Source: an uncultured Pelagibacteraceae bacterium (GTDB lineage Bacteria > Pseudomonadota > Alphaproteobacteria > Pelagibacterales > Pelagibacteraceae). Taken from it: a stretch of 55,051 bases of DNA. Position 1 is the stretch's first letter. Each line of letters starts with the position of its first letter. The position numbers and the translations under genes were made by a program. The stretch lies in contig CACODU010000002.1 of the NCBI GenBank assembly GCA_902626045.1, forward strand, positions 1-55,051. Direction: 5' to 3'. Shown one piece after another: positions 1 to 8,912 of the stretch. The notes under the pieces are model-generated. The model ran no database searches. It saw only the letters and a program-made list of their open reading frames with translations, and had not been told where the DNA came from.

Positions 1-522
1 ATTAGTAAATCAGAAATGAGCGGTGATAGAAATTATGAAAGTTTAAGGTATGAAGGTTTTGGACCTTCAAATATTGCTTTTATAATTGAAACTTTAACTG
101 ATAATAAAAATAGATCAGCTTCAAGCATAAGAACTGTTTTACAAAAGAACGGTGGAAGATTAGGTGAAAATGGCTCAACATCACATATGTTTTTCAATTG
201 TGGAGTGCTTCATATAAATAAGAATGAAATTAAAGAGGAAGAAATATTTGAAATAGCAATTAATGCTGGTGCCAAAGATTGTATAGCTCTGGAAAGTATT
301 TTTGAAGTAATTACTGAAAAAGAAGATTTTTATAAAATAAAGACAGAACTTGAAAAAAAAATAAATACTTTTGATTACTCTTCTATAGAATGGAGACCCC
401 TTAACTATGTTAATTTAGATAGCGAACAAAGTAATAATGTAGCAGAGGTTTTAACTTCATTAGAAGAGTTAGATGATGTTCAAAACATATTTACCAATGC
501 TAATTTAAAAAACTTACAATAA
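1..522 (+). CDS. yebC: YebC/PmpR-family transcriptional regulator or translation factor (3' part, 5' truncated by window)
   Basis: The reading frame is open from base 1, so the ATG listed at base 16 is internal and the N-terminal part lies outside the window. The visible segment 'RYEGFGPSNIAFIIETLTDN' followed by 'KNGGRLGENGSTSHMF' matches the middle and C-terminal domains of the YebC/TACO1 family (about 245 residues in E. coli). Members act as DNA-binding regulators or as ribosome-associated factors that relieve stalling; which role applies here cannot be seen. The stop codon shares one base with the ruvC start. That neighbourhood (yebC-ruvC-tol) is usual in proteobacteria and supports the call. 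Confidence 0.93.
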   Translation: MSKSEMSGDRNYESLRYEGFGPSNIAFIIETLTDNKNRSASSIRTVLQKNGGRLGENGSTSHMFFNCGVLHINKNEIKEEEIFEIAINAGAKDCIALESIFEVITEKEDFYKIKTELEKKINTFDYSSIEWRPLNYVNLDSEQSNNVAEVLTSLEELDDVQNIFTNANLKNLQ

Positions 523-1013
523 TGAAAATAATTGGAATAGATCCTGGCTTAAGCGGCGCCATTGCAGTTTTAGAAAATAATAAAGTAGTAAAAATTTTTG
601 ATATTCCAGTGATGTCAGAGGGAAAAAAAAATAAGAGACAATTAAATAGTGCACTACTTGTTAACTTATTAAAAGAAAATATTCAAAAAGATGAAGATGT
701 AACAGTTGTCGTTGAACAAGTGAATGCTATGCCAGGACAAGGTGTCACCAGCATGTTCAATTTTGGTCAAACTTTTGGAGCTTTAAAAGGTATTTGTGCA
801 GCATTAGAATTACCAATTTTTTTTGTAAGACCATCAAAATGGAAAAAACATTTTGAATTGATAAATTCTTCTAAAGACGCTAGTCGAACTAAAGCTATTG
901 AAATGTATCCAAAGTTATCAAGTCAACTTTCAAAAAAAAAAGATGTCAATAAATCTGATGCCATTTTAATTGCCAGATTCTTTAGTGATACAAGACTATT
1001 AGAAGAAAAATAA
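522..1013 (+). CDS. ruvC: RuvC-like Holliday junction resolvase (RNase H fold), atypical
   Basis: This 163-residue protein begins with the RuvC acidic motif 'IGIDPGLSGAIAVL' (Asp7). It has a second acidic strand 'VVVEQV' (Glu65) and a C-terminal 'KSDAILIARFF' (Asp146), the usual metal-binding set of RuvC nucleases. The family cuts four-way junctions made during recombination. The middle section 'MPGQGVTSMFNFGQTFGALKG' and 'RPSKWKKHF' differs from the E. coli-type protein and looks more like the short RuvC relatives carried by phages and plasmids (from memory). It overlaps the yebC stop by one base. ruvA and ruvB, which often follow ruvC, are absent here; tolQ comes next after 57 nt. Confidence 0.85.
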   Translation: MKIIGIDPGLSGAIAVLENNKVVKIFDIPVMSEGKKNKRQLNSALLVNLLKENIQKDEDVTVVVEQVNAMPGQGVTSMFNFGQTFGALKGICAALELPIFFVRPSKWKKHFELINSSKDASRTKAIEMYPKLSSQLSKKKDVNKSDAILIARFFSDTRLLEEK

Positions 1014-1070
1014 ACCTATTTCGATAATTAACGCCAAATTCATGACACATTCTAAAAGTAATCAAACCTA

Positions 1071-1751
1071 ATGGAACAAGATATAGCAACTCAAGTTGTT
1101 GGATTAGGCGGAGCTACAGATTTCTCTTTATGGAAACTTTTTTTAAGAGCTGATTTTGTAGTAAAATTTGTAATTATTTTACTGATAGCATGTTCAATTT
1201 TTTCATGGGCTCTTATTTTTGATAAAATTAAGTTATTTAAAAATATCAATAATTCTATACAAGATTTTGAAAAAAAATTTTGGAAAGCTAAATCTGCAGA
1301 GAGCTTCAATAACAACTTGCCGGCTAATTCTAATGATCCAGCAATACTCATTTTTAAATCTGCCATGTCAGAGTTAATTAAAACCAAAAGACAATCTTCT
1401 GCAATTCAAACAGCTAGAGTAAGCAGAGTGTTAGAAATTGCAACTGACACCGAGATGAAAAAGGTTGAAAAAAATTTTACATTCCTTGCAACAGTTGGTT
1501 CCACAGCCCCTTTTATTGGATTATTTGGCACTGTTTGGGGAATTATGAACTCTTTTCAATCAATCGCAATTTCAAGAAATACGAGTTTAGCAATAGTAGC
1601 CCCAGGTATAGCGGAAGCATTGTTTGCAACAGCATTAGGACTATTAGCAGCAATACCAGCTGTTGTAGCTTATAATAAATTTAATAACGACTCCCAAAAA
1701 TACTTTTCAAGAATAGAGAATTTTTCAAAAAGATTTCTATCAATAATTTAA
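1071..1751 (+). CDS. tolQ: Tol-Pal system inner-membrane proton channel subunit TolQ
   Basis: TolQ (226 aa) pairs with TolR to form the proton-driven motor that energises TolA and keeps the outer membrane attached during division. Three membrane segments are visible near residues 29-50, 143-160 and 179-201. The family motif 'GSTAPFIGLFGTVWGIM' lies in the second, and 'SLAIVAPGIAEALFATALGL' leads into the third. Its length is normal. The ATG at 1071 is the first in frame, and the gene ends 2 nt before tolR, heading the run tolQRAB-pal-cpoB. The MotA/ExbB family could also give ExbB, but the full tol gene order settles the call. Confidence 0.96.
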   Translation: MEQDIATQVVGLGGATDFSLWKLFLRADFVVKFVIILLIACSIFSWALIFDKIKLFKNINNSIQDFEKKFWKAKSAESFNNNLPANSNDPAILIFKSAMSELIKTKRQSSAIQTARVSRVLEIATDTEMKKVEKNFTFLATVGSTAPFIGLFGTVWGIMNSFQSIAISRNTSLAIVAPGIAEALFATALGLLAAIPAVVAYNKFNNDSQKYFSRIENFSKRFLSII

Positions 1752-1753
1752 TA

Positions 1754-2167
1754 ATGGCTTTCAACTTTAATCGCTCAAGAAAAGAACCAATGAGTGAAAT
1801 AAATGTAACTCCTTTTGTCGATGTTATGTTGGTACTTCTGATTATCTTTATGGTTACTGCACCTTTATTAACTGTTGGTGTTCAAGTTGATTTGCCTGAG
1901 TCAGCAGCTGACTCTTTACCAGATGATCAAGAACCATTAACGCTTAGCATCAATTCAAAGGGAGAAATTTATATTCAAGAACATCAAGTTACTTATCAGA
2001 AAATGATCCCCAAACTTTTAGCTATTGCAAAAAATAGAACTGATACAAGGATCTACGTTAGAGGAGATAAAAATATTAATTATGGTAGAGTTTTAGAGGT
2101 TATGGGCACTTTATCTGGTGCAGGTTTCTCTAAAGTTGCTCTTATATCAGAACCCTATAAAAATTAG
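1754..2167 (+). CDS. tolR: Tol-Pal system protein TolR
   Basis: TolR (137 aa) is the single-pass partner of TolQ. The N-terminal segment 'INVTPFVDVMLVLLIIFMV' contains the conserved membrane aspartate (Asp23) that carries protons in the ExbD/TolR family. A periplasmic domain follows ('IYVRGDKNINYGRVLEVM'). The gene starts 2 nt after the tolQ stop and is followed by tolA after 8 nt, consistent with one transcript and coupled translation. Confidence 0.96.
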   Translation: MAFNFNRSRKEPMSEINVTPFVDVMLVLLIIFMVTAPLLTVGVQVDLPESAADSLPDDQEPLTLSINSKGEIYIQEHQVTYQKMIPKLLAIAKNRTDTRIYVRGDKNINYGRVLEVMGTLSGAGFSKVALISEPYKN

Positions 2168-2175
2168 GATGAACC

Positions 2176-2985
2176 ATGATAAGAAGTTTAATTTATTCAA
2201 TAACTTTTCATTCAGTATTAGTTCTACTTACTATTTTGAGCTTACCCTTTATGCTTAGAGAACCAATAGATCTCCCCCCCATAGTTTCAGTTGAATTGAT
2301 ACAAATTACTGACAAAACAAGCATTCCATATGCTCCAAAAACTAGAAAAATAATTGAAGAAACTAAAAAAAAAGAGCAAGAAAGATTAGTGTCAGAACAA
2401 GCACCACCAGCTGCTAAAGCTAAAGAAAAGCCAGATCGAATTCCACTTCCTAATGAGTTGAAGGAAGAAAAACAGATTATTAAAAAAAAACAAAATCCTG
2501 AAGAAGTAAAACCTGAAATAAGACAAGCATCAGAATTTGAAAAAAAAGAAATAATAGACACTAACCAAATTGCTGCACTAATAGATAAAGCAAAAGAAGA
2601 GGAGGCAGTTCAACAAAAAAAAACAAATAAGATAACTCAAAGTAGTCAAAAAAATTCATTCGCTACAGGTCTTACGCTTTCTCAAGAAGATGCTTTAAGA
2701 GCACAAATTTTTGGTTGTTGGAGTGTGCCTTTAGGTTTACCATATGATGAAGATTTACTTGTAAGAATTAAACTACAATTAAAAAAAGATGGAACTATAA
2801 TTAAATCTGAAATTTTAGATCATCAAAGAATGAATAAACCAGGACAAAAATTTTATAAAGTATTAGCTGAAAGTGCTTTAAGAGCAGTTAGATTATGTCA
2901 ACCGCTCAAAGTACCACCAACAGGTTATGATAAATGGAAAGATTTACAATTAAACTTTAATCCAACAGAAATGTTAAAGGGCTGA
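2176..2985 (+). CDS. tolA: Tol-Pal system protein TolA (energy-transducing linker)
   Basis: TolA (269 aa) spans the periplasm from TolQR to Pal and TolB. An N-terminal membrane anchor (about residues 1-26) is followed by a long charged Lys/Glu-rich helix-prone stretch (about 55-155) and a compact C-terminal domain. That domain starts at '[18 protein letters not shown]' and carries two cysteines ('CWSVP', 'RLCQPLKVP'), as in TolA/TonB C-terminal domains. The low-complexity middle means sequence similarity alone would be weak; position between tolR and tolB makes the call secure. Confidence 0.93.
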   Translation: MIRSLIYSITFHSVLVLLTILSLPFMLREPIDLPPIVSVELIQITDKTSIPYAPKTRKIIEETKKKEQERLVSEQAPPAAKAKEKPDRIPLPNELKEEKQIIKKKQNPEEVKPEIRQASEFEKKEIIDTNQIAALIDKAKEEEAVQQKKTNKITQSSQKNSFATGLTLSQEDALRAQIFGCWSVPLGLPYDEDLLVRIKLQLKKDGTIIKSEILDHQRMNKPGQKFYKVLAESALRAVRLCQPLKVPPTGYDKWKDLQLNFNPTEMLKG

Positions 2986-2986
2986 A

Positions 2987-4324
2987 ATGAAAAAAATTTT
3001 CTTAATTTTAGTATTAAATATTTTTGTAATTAGTAATGCATTTGCTTTGATAGAAATCGACATTACCAGGGGTAATCTAGACCCTTTGCCAATAGCAGTC
3101 TCACCTCTTCATGTTGATGTAAAATCTGAAAATTATGAGGGAATAAAGATTAAAGAACTTGGTGAAGATATTTCAAAAATAATTGAAGATAATTTTAGAA
3201 ATACAGGATTATTTAATCCATTAAAAAAAGAAGCTTTTGTGCAAAAACCAGATATTACACATTTAAAACCAAGATTTGAAGATTGGAGGTTGATAAAAGC
3301 TCAAGCATTAGTTTCTGGAAAACTTTTAATTACAGATCAAAAATTAAAAGTTGAGTTTAGACTTTGGGATTTAGCTGCTGCAAAAGAGATGACAGCTTTA
3401 GCATTTACAACTACGCCTTCTAATTGGAGAAGAGTGGCACACATTATTTCTGATAAAATTTATGAAAGGTTAACAGGGGAAGAGGGTTACTTTGACACTA
3501 GAATAATTTATGTTGCAGAAAGTGGTCCAAAAGAACAAAGGGTAAAAAAATTGGCGATTATGGATCAAGATGGAGCTAATACAAAATATTTAACTTTAGG
3601 TAACGAGTTAGTTTTGACTCCAAGATTTAACCCCACAAACCAAATGGTGACTTACATGTCTTATTTTAGAAATATGCCAAGAGTTTATCTATTAGATATT
3701 GAAACAGGAACACAAGAAGTTGTCGGAAACTTTCCAGGTATGACTTTTGCACCTCGATTTTCACCAGATGGAAAAAAGATTGTGATGAGTTTTGCTAAAG
3801 ATGGTAATTCAGATATTTACACTATGGACTTAGACTCAAGAGTTGTTGAACGAATAACAGATCATTCATCTATCGATACATCTCCATCATTTTCACCAGA
3901 TGGAAAATTTATTGCATTCAACTCTGACAGAAGTGGCTTACAACAAATTTATGTTATGAGAAGTGACGGGAGTGGAGTTAAAAGAATAACATTTGGAAAC
4001 GGAATTTATGGAACTCCAGTTTGGTCACCGAGAGGAGATTTAATTGCATTTACAAAAATGAGAAAAGGAAGATTCTATATTGGAGTAATGAGAATTGATG
4101 GAAGTGGAGAAAGATTGTTAACAGAAAACTATTACCAAGAGGCTCCATCATGGTCACCAAATGGAAGAGTTTTAGTTTTTTATAGAGAGACTAAGTCCGG
4201 ATCAAAAGGAGAGGGATTTTCAGCTAAATTATGGTCTATAGATATCACAGGATATAATGAAAGAAGGCTTAATACTAAAAGTGATGCCTCAGACCCATCT
4301 TGGTCCTCTCTTTTATCAAAATAA
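2987..4324 (+). CDS. tolB: Tol-Pal system periplasmic beta-propeller protein TolB
   Basis: This 445-aa protein has a signal peptide ending near 'ISNAFA' (residue 20), an N-terminal TolB domain ('[12 protein letters not shown]'), and a C-terminal six-bladed propeller. The repeated blade motif is visible several times ('[14 protein letters not shown]', '[14 protein letters not shown]', '[13 protein letters not shown]', '[13 protein letters not shown]'). TolB binds Pal in the periplasm and is released by energised TolA. It starts 1 nt after the tolA stop. A 79-nt gap to pal leaves room for a separate pal promoter. Confidence 0.97.
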   Translation: MKKIFLILVLNIFVISNAFALIEIDITRGNLDPLPIAVSPLHVDVKSENYEGIKIKELGEDISKIIEDNFRNTGLFNPLKKEAFVQKPDITHLKPRFEDWRLIKAQALVSGKLLITDQKLKVEFRLWDLAAAKEMTALAFTTTPSNWRRVAHIISDKIYERLTGEEGYFDTRIIYVAESGPKEQRVKKLAIMDQDGANTKYLTLGNELVLTPRFNPTNQMVTYMSYFRNMPRVYLLDIETGTQEVVGNFPGMTFAPRFSPDGKKIVMSFAKDGNSDIYTMDLDSRVVERITDHSSIDTSPSFSPDGKFIAFNSDRSGLQQIYVMRSDGSGVKRITFGNGIYGTPVWSPRGDLIAFTKMRKGRFYIGVMRIDGSGERLLTENYYQEAPSWSPNGRVLVFYRETKSGSKGEGFSAKLWSIDITGYNERRLNTKSDASDPSWSSLLSK

Positions 4325-4403
4325 ACAAAGAATTTGAGTAAAATACACTTGAATAACACTTAATAATTTGAAATAAACCACTTAACAAACCCAGGGGAAA
4401 AAA

Positions 4404-4880
4404 ATGATGTTTAATAAGAATTTAAAAAATATATTATTAGTAATATTTGCTACTTTAATTTTAAGTGCTTGTTCTACTGCAAAAAAATCAGGTAATGTTG
4501 ACGGAGATGTTTATACTGGAAAAGAAACGGTAAAATTCTTAGCTTCAGGTGTTCCTGACAGAGTATTCTTTGCAACAAATAAATCTTCTTTAACAACAGC
4601 TGCTAGAGAAACTTTACGGAAACAAGCAACATACTTAAGAAAGAATAAAAATCTTAACGTAACTATCGAAGGTCATGCTGATGAAAGAGGAACTAGAGAA
4701 TATAACTTAGCTTTAGGTGAAAGAAGAGCTAATGCAGCTAGAGACTATTTAATGACTTATGGAATATCTGGAAACAGAATTGCTGTTATAAGTTATGGTA
4801 AAGAGAAACCTGTTAACCCAGCTGGTACACCACTAGCATGGTCTCAAAACAGAAGATCAGTAACAGTTAAAGTAAACTAA
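4404..4880 (+). CDS. pal: Peptidoglycan-associated lipoprotein Pal
   Basis: Pal (158 aa) is an outer-membrane lipoprotein that binds peptidoglycan and TolB. A lipobox 'LILSAC' places the lipidated cysteine near residue 23. The C-terminal OmpA-like domain shows 'TIEGHADERGTREYNLALGERRANAARDYL', the peptidoglycan-binding signature. Two ATGs are adjacent (4404 and 4407), with an AGGGG Shine-Dalgarno about 8 nt upstream. A strong terminator lies 20 nt after the stop, so abundant pal mRNA probably ends there. Confidence 0.97.
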   Translation: MMFNKNLKNILLVIFATLILSACSTAKKSGNVDGDVYTGKETVKFLASGVPDRVFFATNKSSLTTAARETLRKQATYLRKNKNLNVTIEGHADERGTREYNLALGERRANAARDYLMTYGISGNRIAVISYGKEKPVNPAGTPLAWSQNRRSVTVKVN

Positions 4881-4900
4881 TCAAAATTTAGACGAATACA

Positions 4901-4937
4901 AAGACCCCTTAAATTGAATTTAAGGGGTCTTTTTTTT
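4901..4937 (+). terminator. Rho-independent terminator after pal
   Basis: A near-perfect inverted repeat (AAGACCCCTTAAATT with its complement AATTTAAGGGGTCTT) is followed by a run of T. It is the classic intrinsic terminator layout, placed 20 nt after the pal stop and 28 nt before cpoB. The core is symmetric, so it could work in both directions, although no minus-strand gene ends here. Confidence 0.92.
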
Positions 4938-4964
4938 GCCATTTTATCAATCTAAAAATGAATC

Positions 4965-5927
4965 ATGTTAAGAGGATTAAAAGTTTATAAAATTTTAATA
5001 ATTATAATTTTTTTATTTTTACCAAACTATGTTTATGCAGAGGAAGACGATGTAAGTATAGAAGCAGTTGCAGATCAAGTTAAAGTAATTATAAATGATC
5101 TTAAAACTCTAGAAAAAGCCGTTTATCAAAAATCTGATGTTGTGAGTCTTAAACCTTCAAATTCATCAAGTTCAGATGGACTGAATGAGGATATAATGAC
5201 TAAACATCTTTTAAAATTAAATGAGATTGAAAATCAATTTAGAGAACTTACAAATAGATTCGAAGAAGTAAATTTCAAACTTGATAAACTTTCAACACGT
5301 GTGACAAAAATCCAGTCTGATACACAATTGAGATTTTCCGATTTAGAAAGCGGAACCATTAATACAAAAACAAATAAACAAACAGTTCTTCCAGGATCAA
5401 CTAAGCCTCAAGATTTTGGTGCTGCGCCAGCTTATGAAACATCTAATCTTCCACAGGAACAATCAATTAATTCAGTCGAGAGCGCTCAAACTGTTATTAC
5501 AGAGGAACCTGAGCAAAGAGAGTCATTGCTTCCAAATAAACCTGCAGAGGAACAATATGAATTTGCAGTAAGTTTTATGAAAATAGGCGATTATGAGACT
5601 GCTGAATTTGCTTTAAAAGAATTTATCGATAAAAATAAGGATCACGATTTAGCTGGAAGTGCCCAATATTGGTATGGAGAAACTTTTAGAATAAGACAGC
5701 TGTATTCTGATGCAGCTACAGCATATTTAGATGGGTATCAAAATTATCCAAAAAGTAACAAAGCTCCAGATAATCTTTTAAAGTTAGGAATTACAATGGT
5801 ACAACTTGGCGAAAAAGATCAAGGATGTAAAATGATTTCTGGTATTAAAAAAGAGTATCCTAAAGCAAACAAGTCTGTGTTACAAAAAGCTCAGTATGAG
5901 CAAAAAAAATTCAAGTGTAAATCTTAA
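4965..5927 (+). CDS. cpoB: Cell division coordinator CpoB / YbgF-like TPR periplasmic protein
   Basis: The protein (320 aa) has a signal peptide ending near 'NYVYA' (residue 25), a predicted coiled-coil around residues 65-115 ('LNEIENQFRELTNRFEEVNFKLDKL'), a low-complexity linker, and a C-terminal TPR-like domain. That domain begins at 'EEQYEFAVSFMKIGDYETAEFALKEF' and continues 'AQYWYGETFRIRQLYSDAATAYL'. This is the YbgF/CpoB layout; the E. coli protein links Tol-Pal to cell-wall synthesis at the septum. It follows pal as in other proteobacteria. Its 3' end overlaps tilS by 32 nt. Confidence 0.9.
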   Translation: MLRGLKVYKILIIIIFLFLPNYVYAEEDDVSIEAVADQVKVIINDLKTLEKAVYQKSDVVSLKPSNSSSSDGLNEDIMTKHLLKLNEIENQFRELTNRFEEVNFKLDKLSTRVTKIQSDTQLRFSDLESGTINTKTNKQTVLPGSTKPQDFGAAPAYETSNLPQEQSINSVESAQTVITEEPEQRESLLPNKPAEEQYEFAVSFMKIGDYETAEFALKEFIDKNKDHDLAGSAQYWYGETFRIRQLYSDAATAYLDGYQNYPKSNKAPDNLLKLGITMVQLGEKDQGCKMISGIKKEYPKANKSVLQKAQYEQKKFKCKS

Positions 5928-6915
5928 CAATAAGTTTAAAGATAATAAGGATTTATCTCAAATATTTTTAAACTTTAAAGACAAACTAGATACTCAAAAA
6001 AAAGATAAATATGTAGTCGCAGTATCTGGGGGTCCAGATAGCTTATCGCTTGTTGCCCTAACAAAAGAATACAGTCTAATAAGAAAAACTAAGTTTTATT
6101 ATGTTTTAATTGATCATAATATTAGAAAAAATTCTAAGCAAGAAGCCCGACAAGTAAAAAAACTTTTAAAAAAAAAAAACATTAATTTAAAAATTTACTT
6201 AAATACAAAAAAAATTACTAAAAATATTCAAGCTGAGGCAAGAAAAACGAGATACGAGATTCTTGTAAATTTTTGCAAAAAAAAGGGGGCAAAAATTCTC
6301 CTTACTGCGCATAATTTAGAGGATCAGGTAGAAACTTTTTTTATGAGGTTATCAAGAGGAAGTGGGTTAAGAGGATTGTCAGCAATGAAATCTCTAAGTA
6401 AGATAAATAGTAAGGTCAGTTTATATAGACCATTGTTAGATACTAAAAAAAAATTTTTAGCAAAAATAGCTAAAAATACTTTTGGAAAATATTTCAAAGA
6501 TCCGTCAAATAAAAGTGAAAAATATCTTAGAACGAAAGTACGAAATTTAAAGAAACCTCTTGAAAAAAGCGGTATTAAATACGAGCAAATTTTCAAGTCT
6601 ATTCAAAATTTATCACTAAGTAAAACTACTCTAGAGGAATATTTGAATAAAATTTCCAAAGAATTAATCAAAAAAAAAAATAAAGAAATTGTGATTAATT
6701 TCAACAAATACAAAGAGCTTAGTAATGTTTCAAAAATGGCTGTAATTAATGACTCAATAAAAAGACTTAAAAAAAATTATTACGATCTTAGGTCTAAAAA
6801 AATTAACAACTTAATGAAAAGTTTGGAAAAACTAGAATTTAAAAAGACCACTCTTGGAGGATGTGTTTTTTTTAAAAAAGGTGATAATTTGTGTTTGAAA
6901 GATGAAAAACTTTAA
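5896..6915 (+). CDS. tilS: tRNA(Ile)-lysidine synthase TilS
   Basis: TilS (339 aa) attaches lysine to C34 of the tRNA-Ile(CAU) anticodon so that AUA codons are read as isoleucine. The PP-loop ATP-binding motif 'AVSGGPDSLSLVAL' is near residue 43, with 'DHNIRKNSKQEARQVK' and 'TAHNLEDQVETFFMRLSRGSGLRGL' following as in the family. AUA is frequent in this AT-rich sequence, so the enzyme is expected to be essential. The start overlaps the cpoB end by 32 nt, and no later ATG precedes the PP-loop at a plausible distance. The C-terminal region is very lysine-rich. Confidence 0.93.
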   Translation: MSKKNSSVNLNNKFKDNKDLSQIFLNFKDKLDTQKKDKYVVAVSGGPDSLSLVALTKEYSLIRKTKFYYVLIDHNIRKNSKQEARQVKKLLKKKNINLKIYLNTKKITKNIQAEARKTRYEILVNFCKKKGAKILLTAHNLEDQVETFFMRLSRGSGLRGLSAMKSLSKINSKVSLYRPLLDTKKKFLAKIAKNTFGKYFKDPSNKSEKYLRTKVRNLKKPLEKSGIKYEQIFKSIQNLSLSKTTLEEYLNKISKELIKKKNKEIVINFNKYKELSNVSKMAVINDSIKRLKKNYYDLRSKKINNLMKSLEKLEFKKTTLGGCVFFKKGDNLCLKDEKL

Positions 6916-6949
6916 ACATTATATGTAAATTTGTCACTTTTTGTCATAT

Positions 6950-6978
6950 TTACAACTAATTAAATGTTAAAATATACT
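6950..6978 (+). promoter_or_regulatory. Possible ftsH promoter
   Basis: The 97-nt gap before ftsH holds a good -10-like hexamer TATACT (6973-6978) with a weak TTACAA 17 nt upstream (6950-6955). Two TTGTCA hexamers in direct repeat (6931-6936 and 6941-6946) lie just upstream and could be an activator site or alternative -35 elements. ftsH is often a heat-shock (sigma-32) gene, but I could not make out a convincing sigma-32 site. Evidence is sequence pattern only. Confidence 0.3.
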
Positions 6979-7012
6979 TGTTAAAAATAAATAAATGATT
7001 ATTTAATAAATT

Positions 7013-8908
7013 ATGAACATTAAAAATTTGATAATGTGGGTGATCATAGTCTTACTTTCAGTAGGACTATTCAACATGTTTCAAGATCCTAATAAGATAA
7101 ATACACAGGGAAATTCTTTAGCATTTTCTAACTTCCTAAATGAAGTAGACGCTGGAAGAGTTGTTGAAGTTCAAATTCAAGGAAATAATATTTCAGGTAT
7201 TTTAGCCGATGGAAAACAATTTAAAACATACTCTCCAAATTACCCTGAATTAGTTGAGAGACTATCTTCAAAAGGTGTAAGCATCGTTGCTTCACCAACC
7301 GAGGATAAGATGCCATCATTATTAGGTATCCTATTATCCTGGTTTCCAATGCTTTTGCTTATAGGTGTTTGGATATTTTTCATGCGACAGATGCAAGGTG
7401 GTAAGGGTGGTGCCATGGGATTTGGAAGGTCCAAAGCCAAGCTATTGAACGAAGCACAAGGTAAAGTTACTTTTAATGATGTTGCTGGGGTTGAAGAAGC
7501 TAAGGAAGAAGTTGAGGAAATAGTTGAATTTTTAAAAGATCCAAAAAAGTTTAGTCGATTAGGAGGAAAAATTCCTAAGGGAGCTCTTTTAATAGGACCT
7601 CCAGGAACAGGTAAAACTTTGTTAGCTAAGGCTATCGCAGGTGAAGCAAATGTGCCGTTTTTTTCTATATCAGGTTCAGACTTTGTAGAAATGTTTGTAG
7701 GAGTGGGAGCGTCTAGAGTAAGAGATATGTTTGAGCAGGGAAAAAAACACTCACCTTGCATTATTTTTATAGATGAAATTGATGCTGTCGGAAGAAGCAG
7801 AGGTGCAGGCTTAGGTGGTGGTAATGATGAGAGAGAACAAACACTTAACCAATTACTAGTAGAAATGGACGGTTTTGATACTAACGAAGGAATTATTTTA
7901 ATTGCTGCAACTAATAGACCTGATGTGTTGGACCCAGCCTTGTTGAGACCTGGAAGATTTGACAGACAAGTTGTTGTTGGCAATCCGGACATAATTGGAA
8001 GAGAAGCAATTTTAAAAGTGCATGTAAAAAAAATAAGCACTGGACCAGATGTAAAACTAAGAACAATCGCAAGAGGAACACCAGGTTTTTCTGGAGCTGA
8101 TTTAGCGAATTTAATTAATGAGTCAGCATTATTAGCGGCAAGAAAAAATAAAAGAGTAGTTACAATGTCTGATATTGAGGAAGCTAAAGATAAAGTAATG
8201 ATGGGAGCGGAAAGAAGATCAATGGTAATGTCCGAGGATGAAAAAAAACTTACTGCATATCATGAGGGTGGTCATGCAATAGTAGCCTTAAATGAAAAAG
8301 CTTCCGATCCTATTCACAAAGCAACTATAATTCCAAGAGGAAGAGCTTTAGGAATGGTTATGAGATTACCTGAAAGAGATCAATTGTCAGTTTCTCGAGA
8401 AAAAATGCATGCAGATATTGCTGTAGCCATGGGTGGAAGAATTGCGGAGGAAATAATTTTTGGCCATGACAAAGTAACTTCGGGAGCATCATCAGACATA
8501 GATATGGTGACCAAAATGGCTAAAAATATGGTTACTAAATATGGCATGAGCACTGAACTAGGAACTATTGCATACGGAGAAAACGAGGAAGAAGTTTTTC
8601 TAGGTAGATCGGTAACTAAACAACAAAACATGTCAGAAGAAACTGCAAAAAAAGTAGACGCCGAGGTTAAAAAAATTGTAGATAAAGGCTATGAGAGAGC
8701 AAAAAAAGTCTTAAATGAAAAAATTGATGATCTACACAAGATAGCTAAGGCTCTTTTAATTTACGAAACACTTTCAGGTGATGAAATCAGAGATTTAATT
8801 CTAAAAGATATTAAGCCAACTAGATCATTTAATGATGAAAAAGAAGATGACGGAAGTGCATCCTCAGCTCTCGGTTCGTTAGGATTAAAACCTAAGCCAG
8901 CAATCTGA
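7013..8908 (+). CDS. ftsH: ATP-dependent zinc metalloprotease FtsH
   Basis: FtsH (631 aa) is a membrane-anchored AAA+ hexamer that extracts and degrades membrane and regulatory proteins. Two membrane segments (about residues 5-22 and 103-124) flank the small periplasmic domain. The AAA domain has Walker A 'GPPGTGKT' (195-202), Walker B '[12 protein letters not shown]' and the second region of homology '[23 protein letters not shown]'. The zinc site is 'HEGGH' (417-421), which fits HExxH although HEAGH is more common. In this window rpoH, a classic FtsH substrate in E. coli, lies a few genes downstream. Confidence 0.98.
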   Translation: MNIKNLIMWVIIVLLSVGLFNMFQDPNKINTQGNSLAFSNFLNEVDAGRVVEVQIQGNNISGILADGKQFKTYSPNYPELVERLSSKGVSIVASPTEDKMPSLLGILLSWFPMLLLIGVWIFFMRQMQGGKGGAMGFGRSKAKLLNEAQGKVTFNDVAGVEEAKEEVEEIVEFLKDPKKFSRLGGKIPKGALLIGPPGTGKTLLAKAIAGEANVPFFSISGSDFVEMFVGVGASRVRDMFEQGKKHSPCIIFIDEIDAVGRSRGAGLGGGNDEREQTLNQLLVEMDGFDTNEGIILIAATNRPDVLDPALLRPGRFDRQVVVGNPDIIGREAILKVHVKKISTGPDVKLRTIARGTPGFSGADLANLINESALLAARKNKRVVTMSDIEEAKDKVMMGAERRSMVMSEDEKKLTAYHEGGHAIVALNEKASDPIHKATIIPRGRALGMVMRLPERDQLSVSREKMHADIAVAMGGRIAEEIIFGHDKVTSGASSDIDMVTKMAKNMVTKYGMSTELGTIAYGENEEEVFLGRSVTKQQNMSEETAKKVDAEVKKIVDKGYERAKKVLNEKIDDLHKIAKALLIYETLSGDEIRDLILKDIKPTRSFNDEKEDDGSASSALGSLGLKPKPAI

Positions 8909-8912
8909 AAAT

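Noticed and set aside
7240-8040. 266-aa antisense ORF inside ftsH (minus strand)
   Set aside because: It is rich in Ser, Pro and Leu, as expected for the reverse frame of a conserved gene, has no recognisable domain, and ftsH is unmistakable in the same DNA. Other minus-strand ORFs inside tolQ, tolA, purA, folP, ppdK and others were left out for the same reason.
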